Assembly (NCBI GenBank): GCA_905221605.1
Contig: CAJNDS010002146.1
Location: forward strand, 850,406-914,405
Reading direction: 5' to 3'
Origin: Symbiodinium natans
Taxonomy: Eukaryota > Sar > Dinophyceae > Suessiales > Symbiodiniaceae
Length of the DNA: 64,000 bases
Position 1 is the stretch's first letter, and each line of letters opens with the position of its first letter. Shown here in pieces: positions 11,001 through 21,200 of the stretch. The position numbers and the translations under genes are program-made. Below the pieces are notes generated by a model that was not told where the DNA came from, made no database searches, and saw only the letters and a list, made by a program, of their open reading frames with translations.

Positions 11001-14000
11001 ATACGTCCTCGATGGACTTGATGATGTCAAGGCAAGACTTCGGCTCGTGGTAGCGAATCTCGACGAATGAACGAGCATTGCCGGCGTTGTTCGCAATCCA
11101 CCGCCTAGGAGCTGGCGCAGCTTTGGGCTCTGGAAGATCAGGTCTCGGTTGGGGCCTGCGTTTGGGTCGAAGCGTTCTTGTCGCAGTTTCTTCTGGTTCT
11201 TCATCGACTTCGATCACGACCACTGTAGGATCCTCAACTGAGATTGATGCTTGACGCCGTCTTGGCAGCGGGCCTCTGGAATCCTCCGAAGACGCTGCAG
11301 CTCCAGGCTCAACGCTTTCCCCATCCCCACCCGGAGTATCCGAAGCGGTTCCTGGTACTTGCGGAGCGCGAGCGGCATCTCGCAAATTCTTCTCTGCCCA
11401 TCTCTGGAAGATCTCTGTTGGTGGCGTACTGCTTGACTTGTGCATCTTAGCCAGGCTTTTCCCAATGATGCTGAATGCTTCGTTCACCACCAGAGCGTTG
11501 TACCCCCCATTTGCTTCGCAATTTCGGGTGTTGTGGCCATAGTTGCCGCAAGCAAGGCACATGCTGGGTGGTTGCATACCAGCGGTTATGCGTAGGGCAT
11601 TGAGTGCTCGGACGTAACCTTCACAAGGACGCGATATCTCACCCAGCTCGGTCTCGTTCGGTTCTTGCATGGTGGGGATAGAGCTTGCCTCGGGCACGCC
11701 CATATCATCATCTTCCTGCCCCTCAGGTTCCACGCCGGAGGATCCGAGCGCTTCCCCTTCATGGGCTTGATCTTCACCTTCTGGTTCTCCACCACGAGGT
11801 TCTGCACTGCGGACGGGTGCTGCGGAGAACTCTTCAGGTCGTTGATCTTCCGGAGAAAGGGTTCCGAGGACTGGCTCCTCAATTGGCAGGACTCGATCGA
11901 CAAGGACCGCATGCCATTCTCCTTGGAGTAAAGTGTTCTCGTACTCCATGATCTGCTGAATCGTCTCTGCATCATTTGCCCGGGGAGGACGACGTTTTCG
12001 ATTCTCCACGGCAGTAATTCGCACCGCCTCCGCTGCAGCAAACCGATAGAAAGACCGTTCGATTCCTCGAAGACAAGCGAGATGATCTTCGTACGATCCC
12101 CAGGCTTCGAATGCCGAAGGATACCTGCATGCGATTGTCAGGATGCCGAGCGCAACCTCCAGGGTGTCTCCCATGAGCTCGGCGGCCGGGTCGGCATTGC
12201 CATTGTACATGCCTTTGACCTCGTCCTGATCGAAGATGCTATGGAGGAAGCCTGCATAGGCTGCGTTGCCTGCATCGTACAAGGGCAAGAGGCAGGCCAT
12301 GCCGTCCACCGTGTACCCGAAGTCCCACGACAACCGTCTCCCCTTCGCCCATCTGGTGTATTCGCTGGCGTGTTTGGTGTTCAAGCGCAACCCAGCCGAG
12401 GACGAGACGATTTTGCCATAGTTGGTGTACGCGACCTTCGAGCATGCAAAGATGTAAGATTTGAGATCCTCTTTGGGAATCACTGGGGATCCATCCTGGT
12501 ACACAAAGTCATGTTTCTGAGCAAATATGGCGCACCCTGCAGCATGGCGTTCTGACTTCCGAACCTCCTCCCATTTGTTGACGCCATAGTCCTTGTCCCA
12601 CATTGCTTTGAGCGAACAGAAGGGACAATACGCTGGAGATTGGATTGGTCCGAACTCGCCTTGGAAGGAGTTCTTCAGCTTGTTGAACTCGTCGACGCAT
12701 GCCTGACACACATGGAATTGGCCACTCGGGGCAGTGGGATGCTTGCTGATGAGGCCCTCGATGTCAATCCAGTAGGTTTCACCGTCGTAGAACGGTTCTG
12801 GGCTGACCATGGCGATGTCCGCATCCACCCAAGTCATGTCCACGCCTCCGCGGATGCCCTCAAGCTCCGATGCCCTCTCCACGACTCGTTGATGTCGTTC
12901 TTGCGTGTCATCATTGGCCGACGCGGTCCGAACGTCGTCGCTGCTCGACGGTGCAAAGACCGCCTTCGCATCCGCAGTCTCCATGTTCACGGAATCCAAA
13001 TGAGGTTCGCAATCGCCCATGCTCTCTGGGGGTGCCATGCAAAGCGTGATAATCTTTTCTTGCAGCAAATGTTTGTCGAATGCCGCCACCGCCAAATGCA
13101 TCTCCTCCGGATTGATCCGGAAATTGTCGCTGCCCTTGTGGAGAGTCACAGCAATTCGAGCCCACAGCAGTGATGACGTGAAAACAATGCATCCCCTTGC
13201 TCGGAGCTCCACTGCGATCCAATCGATGGCAGCCCATGGCATCGCTGCACCAACGTCCTTCCCGATGAAACGGGGATCGTCGTTGAGGGTCACAATCACG
13301 GCACGTTGCAGAAGGTCTGACAAGTCCATGATTGGATCGACGAACCACTTTCGCATGTTCTCGGGAGTCGCATTGCCATGCTCCCAAACCAGGAGATCGT
13401 TGATGGCTCTGAACGACAAGTAGACGTGCGCGGTGACGTCGATGCTCTGCCCGGGACCTCTCCATTCTCGGACTGCATCTCTGGCTTTGGTGGCAACGAC
13501 TTGGAATCCTTCAGGTAGGAGTGGATCGAGGCTTTCATCAACGGTCTGGCAGTACGAATGGGCATCATACCATCCCTTTTCTTGGAGCTTGCTGGCCATC
13601 GTGTAGGTCAAGCGGTTCTTGGTTTTCGTCCACACCTCGAAGTCAGCCAGGATGATTGTTTTGCTGGATCGCACCGCTGTGACATCGGGGGTACTTGCCT
13701 GACGAATGGAAGCGCTGAACTTTCTCAGTCCAGCCGTCAACAAGGCTCTCTGCTCCGGGCTGCTGTTGAAGTGGAAAATTCCCAGCTCTCCCGTAGCCGT
13801 GGATTGCATGACCGCCGCAAACATTGTGCCAGGAGTTGGTAGCTGACGGATTGTGCACAAGAAAACCTTCTCGTACAGCACCTTGTAAAGTCGTAGCCAC
13901 TCCACATCCCCTTTCTTCATGAATGTTGCCATGTGAAACGCACCTGCGCGATTCGACTGGCTCATCCCGTAGAGCTTGGCAAGGTGTGTGGTGACGCGCC

Positions 14001-17000
14001 GAAGGTAAACTTGCTCGCTGCTGGTTCCAAATTTCCCGTTGATCTTGGGTGTCTGATCACGTGCGGGTAGGACATCTGTAGGATCATCTTTGTGTACGAT
14101 GATGGTTGTACCCAGCTGCACGCGATGTCTGGATTGGAACTTGACGAACTTCTCCATGTACCCATCGGGAGTAGGATCCAGATACCAGCGAACTTCATCG
14201 GGTTCTCCTTCTGGTTGGGCAGTTGGCTCAGCTCCCCGAGGATCGGAAGAACTGGCCGCGGTTCCCGGTTGGGATGCCGCGGAGCGGACATCCTCCGGTC
14301 CCCGCTGCCTCTTGGCGGATTCACCTCTTGCTTCGACAAAGGATGCGCCCGTTGCCTGTCTTGGTGATGGCGTAGACGTCGATCTGTTGGCAGGATGATC
14401 CTCTTCCACGAAAGGAGCCGGCCCTTCCGGAACGGATGGGGATGCAGGCCCTGCGGGATGTTGACGTTGAACATTCACCCAAGGCGGGTGCGAATTCAAT
14501 GCCGGAGGAAACACCGTGCCTGTTGGATCGGGCTTCAGGTACGGCGGCTGTTCACGTCCTTCGGAGTAACACTCGGCTCGCAGGTTCGTGATCTCGGACA
14601 TCCAAGACCTGTGAGTCCTGTACATGTCGTGGACCGCCCTCAAGACGTTCTGCTCGGCAGCCAGCTGGTTCCACGAGCTGTGTGAAAAGGAAGCTGGTAA
14701 CCCGAGACCGGTTGGTGGCGGGGCCATGACGACAGTTGTCGCATTCACCAACGACTCCCTGAGCTCGGCTCCGGTCGTTCTCGATGGTTCCGATGGCCAC
14801 ACCGTCCGACTGTCGTTGAGGTATTCGTGGGCTGTATGCAAGGCGACCGACAACCCTTGGAGGCTGTTGACTGCATGAGCGACCGCCGCGGACACGTTCT
14901 CCGGGGGATCGACCACGATCTCGATCAGATCCCACACATTCATCTGCGTGTGCTCGGCGACCTGATTGTGACTTCTCAAACAGTAACCCACTTGCTTCGC
15001 CATTGACCAAATCAGCTCCAGCAAATCCCAGAAGTCCTGGGTGAGAAGCATGCATGGTAGCCCTTCACGACGGTTGGGGAGGTTCTCGCGAAAGTAGGAA
15101 TTAAGCCGCATCCAGTCGTTGTACCTAGTCACATAGATCCACGGACTCTTGGTAACGACTGTTCTGCAAATGACATTCGGATCAAGATATCCGTCCATAG
15201 TGACCACCGTCAAACATGGATATTGAGGATCCAAACGCCCTTGTTCAGCATCTTGAACCAAAACGTCGACGAACATGTCAATGTTCTTGAAGAGGTCAAT
15301 CTCAATGACGTGGTCCAGAAGCTCCTGCAGCACCTGTCGAGTCGAATCAGTGCTTATCGCAGTCTTGACAACCTTGATAAACGTTGTGACATGGCTAAGG
15401 ACTGTCTTGTAGCTCTCCGCACTCCTTGCTGGCAATAGGCTTTCCACCACACCTCGAAACAGCTCCCGAACTCTGACTTCAGGAAAACCATATGGGCTGG
15501 ATGGTGCCGCAACTGCCGCCAAAAGGATAGCTGGCACTCCAAATTCCACCCACGCAGCAATGTTCGCATTCGTGGCGACCATGCCTTGCTCCAATCGTCC
15601 AGGAAGAGGTTGCCCTCTCAATGATCGCAGCGCATGACATGTCGTGCGCAAAGCAGTCATCCCATTGCCAACGGGGATGTTGATGCCCGATCTCTGGTAC
15701 GGCAGGGAGAAGAGGTCTTGAGGTCGCGACCATGGAACATGCGGAGGAATGGGCCTCTGCTGTTGTCCGTCCATGCTGGTTCTAGGACCGGCGGAGCCGA
15801 GTCCCTTCCCCAGATGCAGATCCGAGCCGGCGGAGCCGAACCCCTCACTGCACTTTGGATTAGGGTCGGAGGATCCGAACCCTATTCCTGGTGTAGGACA
15901 AACGATTATGCAAGTACCTTGGAACTCATGTTGCACCTGGCTTTTACTGCAACGCAAACTGACATGAACAAGTACACATGAAGCTGCCACATGAACACTC
16001 TGAGCAGAGCCCCTGCGGATATTGCGAGCTTCATCACGCCATGCGTTGTGCAACAGCTTTGCCATGTGTGGTGTGTAGTTTCCTGCCTTCTTGAGCGCCT
16101 GACCTCTTGGTGTGCCATGTTCATGTGTGTTATCGCACGTGACCCCTTTGAGGTTCAACATGGTTGACACATTCGTGGCGATACACCATGCTTTGAGTAA
16201 AGGAATGCCGTCTTTGTCAACAACACCCATCATGCAACCGTCAATTCGTGCAACACGCAATGAATGCTGCTTTATTAGGGCTTGAACTTCGGGCCAACTC
16301 CAATACAAACAGGTTTTCGGCAACTCAAAAGCGATTTTGGGGGAAAATACCGCCAGCTTTCGCAAAAGGCGTTTGAGAGCTTTCAGTAAGTCCCTAAATT
16401 TCTTCCGATGTTCCTTTCCCTTTTCAGTTTCACCCCCCATTTCGTTCACCTTGATCCAATTGGACCCCCCAGTGCACGGAAGAGAAGCAAACACAAGAAT
16501 CGGACATTTGGGATTGGATTTTCGGAATCGTTCCGCCTCCTTGAGGATGTTGCTTTCACATGCCTTGGTTTGGGCTTGGAGAGCTTCATGCACGCGCATG
16601 ACGTGAGCTCCCCTTGTAGCACTCGAGGATTTACCCAAGCTACTGTCCTTAGAGCAACAGAATTCAATGATCATCCTGTCCTTACCCGACGGTAACTTCT
16701 CAACAGAACTGCAGGCCTTGGGGTCCTCAACCTTGGCGTCCCGCTCAGAAAGCATTTTCAACAAGAGGCGTGACACTTTACTGGTTCTCTTTCCACACCC
16801 ATCCCCGTGAGTCTCGACAGCTTCACGTGATGCATGATGATGTTGCATGCCGCACACACCCTTCACGTTTTCAGGGGCTTTGAGTCCATGAATGAGAAAC
16901 TCAGTAGCTTCGTTGACATACACGATGTTCGGGGCCCCGCTTCCCTGTGGAACGCAGATCCTCCGACCGTGGCAGCAATCAGCAATTGTGAATCTCTCCC

Positions 17001-17007
17001 ACTTCAT
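8062..17007 (-). CDS. ORF3: giant accessory protein with methyltransferase-like and KptA/Tpt1 2'-phosphotransferase domains
   Basis: A 2981-aa ORF downstream of pol; its ATG lies 8 nt after the ORF2 stop. Domains by residue: (1) about 108-285, methyltransferase-like, with IIEFCCSKDSSLG, ASLPCTGGS (C178), FELP (E228) and a GIPLLKAW block spaced like motifs I, IV, VI and VIII of C5-cytosine methyltransferases; divergent, so tentative. (2) Cys-rich HVCQACVDEF...CPFC at about 1432-1490. (3) CCHC knuckle, C1817-C1820-H1825-C1830. (4) About 2095-2395, KptA/Tpt1 RNA 2'-phosphotransferase: LLRHRL (R2113, H2114), GGWV, IRATSGHS (R2257), YHTT (Y2293), GGRVHSHF (R2319) and an NGMFLV strand. The Arg-His-Arg-Arg set typical of Tpt1 is intact. 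Tpt1 enzymes remove RNA 2'-phosphates using NAD+. (5) Zinc-ribbon-like CPCCGRHTP...CLTCGRVF at about 2498-2520. Acidic Pro/Glu/Ser-rich linkers separate the domains. There is no signal peptide or obvious membrane anchor, so it does not look like an envelope protein. Its role in the element is unknown. Confidence 0.9.
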   Translation of the reverse strand: MKWERFTIADCCHGRRICVPQGSGAPNIVYVNEATEFLIHGLKAPENVKGVCGMQHHHASREAVETHGDGCGKRTSKVSRLLLKMLSERDAKVEDPKACSSVEKLPSGKDRMIIEFCCSKDSSLGKSSSATRGAHVMRVHEALQAQTKACESNILKEAERFRKSNPKCPILVFASLPCTGGSNWIKVNEMGGETEKGKEHRKKFRDLLKALKRLLRKLAVFSPKIAFELPKTCLYWSWPEVQALIKQHSLRVARIDGCMMGVVDKDGIPLLKAWCIATNVSTMLNLKGVTCDNTHEHGTPRGQALKKAGNYTPHMAKLLHNAWRDEARNIRRGSAQSVHVAASCVLVHVSLRCSKSQVQHEFQGTCIIVCPTPGIGFGSSDPNPKCSEGFGSAGSDLHLGKGLGSAGPRTSMDGQQQRPIPPHVPWSRPQDLFSLPYQRSGINIPVGNGMTALRTTCHALRSLRGQPLPGRLEQGMVATNANIAAWVEFGVPAILLAAVAAPSSPYGFPEVRVRELFRGVVESLLPARSAESYKTVLSHVTTFIKVVKTAISTDSTRQVLQELLDHVIEIDLFKNIDMFVDVLVQDAEQGRLDPQYPCLTVVTMDGYLDPNVICRTVVTKSPWIYVTRYNDWMRLNSYFRENLPNRREGLPCMLLTQDFWDLLELIWSMAKQVGYCLRSHNQVAEHTQMNVWDLIEIVVDPPENVSAAVAHAVNSLQGLSVALHTAHEYLNDSRTVWPSEPSRTTGAELRESLVNATTVVMAPPPTGLGLPASFSHSSWNQLAAEQNVLRAVHDMYRTHRSWMSEITNLRAECYSEGREQPPYLKPDPTGTVFPPALNSHPPWVNVQRQHPAGPASPSVPEGPAPFVEEDHPANRSTSTPSPRQATGASFVEARGESAKRQRGPEDVRSAASQPGTAASSSDPRGAEPTAQPEGEPDEVRWYLDPTPDGYMEKFVKFQSRHRVQLGTTIIVHKDDPTDVLPARDQTPKINGKFGTSSEQVYLRRVTTHLAKLYGMSQSNRAGAFHMATFMKKGDVEWLRLYKVLYEKVFLCTIRQLPTPGTMFAAVMQSTATGELGIFHFNSSPEQRALLTAGLRKFSASIRQASTPDVTAVRSSKTIILADFEVWTKTKNRLTYTMASKLQEKGWYDAHSYCQTVDESLDPLLPEGFQVVATKARDAVREWRGPGQSIDVTAHVYLSFRAINDLLVWEHGNATPENMRKWFVDPIMDLSDLLQRAVIVTLNDDPRFIGKDVGAAMPWAAIDWIAVELRARGCIVFTSSLLWARIAVTLHKGSDNFRINPEEMHLAVAAFDKHLLQEKIITLCMAPPESMGDCEPHLDSVNMETADAKAVFAPSSSDDVRTASANDDTQERHQRVVERASELEGIRGGVDMTWVDADIAMVSPEPFYDGETYWIDIEGLISKHPTAPSGQFHVCQACVDEFNKLKNSFQGEFGPIQSPAYCPFCSLKAMWDKDYGVNKWEEVRKSERHAAGCAIFAQKHDFVYQDGSPVIPKEDLKSYIFACSKVAYTNYGKIVSSSAGLRLNTKHASEYTRWAKGRRLSWDFGYTVDGMACLLPLYDAGNAAYAGFLHSIFDQDEVKGMYNGNADPAAELMGDTLEVALGILTIACRYPSAFEAWGSYEDHLACLRGIERSFYRFAAAEAVRITAVENRKRRPPRANDAETIQQIMEYENTLLQGEWHAVLVDRVLPIEEPVLGTLSPEDQRPEEFSAAPVRSAEPRGGEPEGEDQAHEGEALGSSGVEPEGQEDDDMGVPEASSIPTMQEPNETELGEISRPCEGYVRALNALRITAGMQPPSMCLACGNYGHNTRNCEANGGYNALVVNEAFSIIGKSLAKMHKSSSTPPTEIFQRWAEKNLRDAARAPQVPGTASDTPGGDGESVEPGAAASSEDSRGPLPRRRQASISVEDPTVVVIEVDEEPEETATRTLRPKRRPQPRPDLPEPKAAPAPRRWIANNAGNARSFVEIRYHEPKSCLDIIKSIEDVSWVGGQSIYEIGLQSQDATRRLIEQEVGGDVATHPLRSDIDEYPSSNVGYVNIGKLVIGGDLRLLPIKGARFAHRHFSALVPATSSNDNHRNRDYHRRIKSLGYDVQRLLRHRLANRETNYMHNQLPTIPCDTGGWVMLKDFIHLENFWQSGRYYARSSARDDNSEYQRRIQMLIDYAYYEYRTNGRIRLQFLGIKIVAPKPGQRASDTPWDGTPGVGATQRAQLEELGGHRLTHDITSGTLRRCDNWVQPWAIRATSGHSSNSNSLVRVNDDRVACHLTTSLVNQIGGGYHTTAPELLANIVAKGLLPGGGASGGRVHSHFGTFPPWDPRNQTVRTRIPGRPRSPIAVLYVPAYELMRYNAVITINGMFLVQRQIPFEAVKHVWICMPSQGRYFEFSEVFKVYSKELSKEMVEGYGDARINPDRDPPKPSVEDLVSTMEGTDAGPHEGERREILQAIEQAGDTVPGNIIKRAFQFLSRTFRRVTTHTTTSDPLILRVCPCCGRHTPASFAICLTCGRVFLSMGRIQHVRANPEPERIDPEVVRQALNQAAAVVNNEVVEIEVEDEPPSEPVQEDALPLRGVQNPAGDVEANSPRESVAEPEAEEIPDEIRDMYRDVEMEAPNQEEVEMDAQNQRAFVLVGDREGDSLDDRNERKARLALECNVNIDTDYAACVDHNFRLYCHLDAFFAYVLVHKWNLFEKIIMTPYKKMKDQFASGMRHDASGTWPIVPIDEDTALPRDLMEDEVRQYASSVENQQFMIERYYANKFVFYVMRGAIQLGYNKESFNLPMIPDEGEDPKAFAEAGQRVHMFMAKIIYQVLNVRLYSYTKPNAEIPYHAAFKYINPIQLLSLMDSQKVSVNNLLVMRDSGCALPNQYSKKLDRWLSDQKKDMSILKLKPTQYLENPKASALYIAYDPSASAPSVTSSGGSRHPEADETDMPARAKARMSQPKPKTSHPGTPQAAPKDPRGHSRKGSGKKG

Positions 17008-17015
17008 GCAATCAA

Positions 17016-18233
17016 CTATGTTTTGTACTGTGCCGACTTTCGAAACTTCGGCTTGTCAGGAACCTCGACGATAGTAGTCGCCCCTTTCTTCCGGGCCTCA
17101 AAGACTAAATCAATGACCTCCCCCCAGGGGTAATCTACGACGCCTCGGTCCTCATAAAAGCGTTCTCTAGGATCAACATCAAGCCAAGAAGCTCGATTCA
17201 GCGCCCCTGCTCCTATGAACAGAACGTTCCGAAGATCCTTGAACGACCATTTAATGATGTCTTTGCAGTACTGGTAGGCGCCGCGTGCATCCGCTTCCGG
17301 CACGCAGATGACGTTGACGTCCGGCGGTGCATACGTCTGCCACCAGTTATCCTCTTCCAGACCTACGAGCAACCACACGCGAGGGCTACTGTTTTCGACA
17401 TCCGAAGCTTTGATCGTCATGGAAAACCCTATAGCCCCGCTGAGCGAGTCACTCCGTGCCTTAAACATCTCTTTCCCGTGCTTGTCTTGGAAAGCGACTT
17501 CATGATTACCAGTCCCAGCACGAGTCACCTCGATGAATTCGGGCACGAATGTAGATTGAGGAAAATCTGCTTCTTTTGCGGCGCGCGCAACAGCGACGAC
17601 GGTAGATTCGAGCGCAGGAATTTCGTTGATATCACCCCCCATGCCTTCAGACCCAGCGCGAAAAACACCCCCATACCCCCCATGGGCGGCGCGGACCACT
17701 AAGTCGCACACTTGCCTACAGAGCGCGGGCGAATCGCGAACGCGACAGCGCGAACAGTCGGGCAGCGAGGACGCAGACACGGCAGGCGACGCGGTGCGGT
17801 GCACACGCGTCGTCGCCGCCGAGCCCCGTTGGAAGTGATATTGAAACACAGCGCGCTCGACATACCGATCGAATTTCTGAGGTTCCGACGGGATAGGGAC
17901 CTCATCCTCGATACGATGCCATTGCCCTTCACGCAGAATCCACGTGGACCGCAAATACTTCCCCGGTCGCAAAGCACTGGGGACGCCGCGGAGCATGCGC
18001 GGGAACTTCACCACCAAGATCGGATCAGTACTGTCCGTTTCCTGGACACCCTCCTTACTGGACAAACCGGCCCTATACAGCTCCTGGGGCAAGATAGGTG
18101 TTTGCGTGTAAGGAAAACATGGAACCTCGTTCTTAAACGAGTAGTGCTGATGACCTTTCTCATCAGCCGATTGTTGGTGTGTAGCCTTCATCATGTCCAT
18201 GACCTCAACGCTCGAAAGCATCGTGGGAGGCAT
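17016..18233 (-). CDS. ORF2: unrecognised 405-aa protein between pol and ORF3
   Basis: An open frame overlapping the pol end. The frame is open from about 18278, but the first in-frame ATG is at 18233 (MPPTMLSSVEVMDMM). A GTG at 18254 would give 412 aa and is unlikely in a nuclear gene. The protein is soluble-looking, with alternating strand/helix composition (for example NVICVPEADARGAYQYC, then DLRNVLFIGAGALN) suggesting an alpha/beta fold. No catalytic motif could be assigned and I do not recognise the family. It ends in TAG at 17016-17018, eight bases before the ORF3 ATG, which suggests translation by reinitiation. The pol-to-ORF2 and ORF2-to-ORF3 frame changes are both -1. No consensus X XXY YYZ slippery heptamer was seen in either overlap. 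Confidence 0.75.
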   Translation of the reverse strand: MPPTMLSSVEVMDMMKATHQQSADEKGHQHYSFKNEVPCFPYTQTPILPQELYRAGLSSKEGVQETDSTDPILVVKFPRMLRGVPSALRPGKYLRSTWILREGQWHRIEDEVPIPSEPQKFDRYVERAVFQYHFQRGSAATTRVHRTASPAVSASSLPDCSRCRVRDSPALCRQVCDLVVRAAHGGYGGVFRAGSEGMGGDINEIPALESTVVAVARAAKEADFPQSTFVPEFIEVTRAGTGNHEVAFQDKHGKEMFKARSDSLSGAIGFSMTIKASDVENSSPRVWLLVGLEEDNWWQTYAPPDVNVICVPEADARGAYQYCKDIIKWSFKDLRNVLFIGAGALNRASWLDVDPRERFYEDRGVVDYPWGEVIDLVFEARKKGATTIVEVPDKPKFRKSAQYKT

Positions 18234-21200
18234 GATGTTATAATTAGCTGACACGCGTGAGCCCAGGAGACGTGGTCTTTAAAGGCCTTCGTATGGATAT
18301 CGGCCGCCATTTTGGCGGTGACCTCGTAAGCCAGAGACACGTACCCCTCCTGGAACACCTCGTGCATCCACGCAACGCAGATCCCGTGTGAGCGTTCCAA
18401 ATGGCGCATCGTCGGGTTCTTGCCTGTGCGGACCACGCCGATCATCGTTTGATTGTCATCGTAGAACACGAAAGTAGGATCTTTGCCCCCAATCAAACGC
18501 CACAATGTGATGGCCGGAATGCCAATACGCGACATCGCATAGTCCGCAGCCACAATTTCCGCTTCGGGAGTAGAGTGGCTGGCGCAACCCTGTCGCTTAC
18601 TGACACCTGCCAACGGGAACCGTGTGTGCGGTCCCTGAATATGCATGTGAGCCCCCGAAGTAGAACGCAAACTCTCGCCACAACCAGCGTAATCCGCATC
18701 CGCATACAACCCTATGGAAGTAGCATCCATGGAATCGCCGACCCATCCGATCATCTTATGACCTTTGGACTGATGGACGTAGCACATCAAATGATGCAGA
18801 GCCGCATCCTCTTTCTTGGACCACTTTGTAATGCGTCGCGCAAGATTGTTTATGCTTCGCAGCAAATCAAACCTGCAAATTCTTGCAGCATAGAGCAACT
18901 TCATGAGGATGCTCGCCGCATGCGGGGCAAGAGTACCCCTGTCTGCCTCATCGAGTTCCGTTTCCTGTGGGCCCTTAGGAATCGGTGGTGGAGGTAGAAG
19001 CCGTCCGCCCTTATCGACAGGCATTGTATGTCCACACCATTGACACCGATGGTTTGCAGCACCTGGATGACACGGTGCCCTAGCCGGGTGGTTTTTGGTT
19101 TCTTCAACTGGACTGGGAGATGGTACCTTCTTGAATTTGTCCACAGGAAATCCCGTGGTTTCACAGTACTTTTGCACTGTCATTTCGAGATAGGTTTCCA
19201 TGTCATAAGTGACAGTTCGCACCATGGTGTTGTCGTGAAGTTTAGCCTCTCCCTTTGAGATTCGACATCCCAAATACAAACCAAGCGGAGTTTCCTCCTC
19301 AAGACGAAGTTCCTTGCGAAGCATGTTCCACCCCTTCGGGAGGTTCTCCGCCGGACCGGCGAGCTTCAGGTCGTCGACATAGATGACCAATAGGAGCTTC
19401 ATTCCTGCATGGAAGTAAAGAGACGGCCATTCCTCACCAACTGGTGCAAAACCCATCTTCTGGACTGCGGTGTGACAATGTTGTTCCCACATTGTACCAG
19501 CGTCCGGATGCCCATAGAGTGCTTTCACGAGCCTGCAGACTGGTCTGCGAAATTTCCTCCGGTTCACCGAAGGATGCCAAGCCTCGTCTGGAAGTTCAAC
19601 CCAGCACGGAGTCCCCGTCAACTTAGCCTGAATGTAGGCCTGGATAGCATCCGCCATCTGAACGTCGTTCCCGGGTAGGCACCCGTAGAAGTCGGCCCAA
19701 CGAGACGCATCAAAGGTTGCCGGAGAGTTTCCGAGGTCCTGGAACAGCGCCGCCTCCATATTCTGATCTTTGACTTGATCTCCAAGCAGCACACCTCTTC
19801 CTTTGAACTTCCTTGCAGGGTCCCCTTCTTTGAGTTGATAGTTCTTCTCATAGATGAGACCATGCACTCTTGCCATGTGCACCTTCGCGTTGGACTTCTT
19901 GGCTTCTCTGACCACGTCGTCATACTCCCGCACTTGGCTAAAGTCGAAGACTTCCTGATCCCACAAGCCTTTCCATTCTTTCATGAACGCCTCCATGGCT
20001 TTGGGATTCTCGTACATCTCCTTGCGGTTGACTGGACGTGTAACCATGGCGTTGAAGCACGGCGCTGCACATGCGAGCTTCTCTCTGTGTTTCTCTTTGG
20101 TTGATGACACACATGGCATGCGAGGAGCTCTCAATCCGAACTCTGCCAATTCACTTGGAAGAGCAGGCAGCACATCGTCCAGAAACATTTCTGTGGCAAT
20201 CTGCGTCACCTGTTCCTCGCACCATGTCCATCCAGTAGTCGTTCCCGCCCTGAAGTCCAAATCGATCTTCTCCGCAGGCACGACCTTGGGAAGTAGTGCC
20301 TCCAACGATGCAACGAGTGCGTCTTTATGCTCTTTGCCTTTCTTCTTCTCCTTGGCCTCCTTCTTGCGAGCCTTCTTGGCCTCCTTCTCTTCGACCTTCT
20401 TTATCTTCTTAAGTTCGATCTTCCTTCCTTCGCTTCCGAGCTTGCGCCATTCTTCAGGAGTGAACTTGCCCTTCGGACGTGTGGAGGGTAGCAATCGTCT
20501 ACCATCACTCCCAATCTTGAACGGAGCCCCCCGCTTGTCGATCTTGCAAGGTTCGCCGTCGTCATTGATGTAGACACGACCGTCGCCGGGAGTACCGAAC
20601 TTCCAGAACTCGGGTTCCGGTCCGATGAGTCCAGCTTCCTTGAGCTTTGCGATGATGAATGCAGGGTCGGTCTCGTCAATGTCCGGAATGGAACGCCCAG
20701 TTGGACCGCGTGATGACGATGCAGGTTCCCCTTTGCCGTCCGGAGGTTCCGAAACGGTTTTGGGGGGAGTACCACGCTTAGTTTCCCTTTTGCTGCTCGG
20801 AGGATCCGAAGCAACATCCGGTACTCCTTCGCTCTGTGGTACACTTCCTGCACTGTCGAGAATGGAGTCGCCAATCAATCTGAGGGCTTTGGCATCTTCA
20901 GACTCCAATGCTGGTCCGTCGCGAGGTTCACCGGGTTGATCATCTGGAAATTCTGAAAGATCAGGCACAATGTCATCGTTCTCCATGACATAGTCGAGCA
21001 TTTCCTTCTCCATGGCTTTGACGCGTTCTTGGCGATCAGGTAGGTCACCACCATCATCGCCATTGTCGTCATCATCGTCGTCGTCACCTTCTCCTGGTGG
21101 CTTGTCCTTGATTTCTTTTCCTCCGAGATCCTTTCCTTCTTTCAGTCCTTCAAGTGTTCCGTTCATTCTCTCGTACTCGAGCTTGAGCGGAAAGGCAATT

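Noticed and set aside
8062-18233. An envelope gene (retrovirus-like) in ORF2 or ORF3
   Set aside because: No signal peptide, no clear membrane anchor and no cleavage pattern, while enzymatic and zinc-binding motifs are present.
18191-18281. A -1 slippery site TTTAAAG between pol and ORF2
   Set aside because: It is in the wrong phase for X XXY YYZ and lies at the stop codon that closes the ORF2 frame upstream, so it cannot serve.
18301-18325. Spliced-leader-like GCCATTTTGGCGG
   Set aside because: It lies inside pol (MAADIH region), and the match stops after GCCATTTTGGC.
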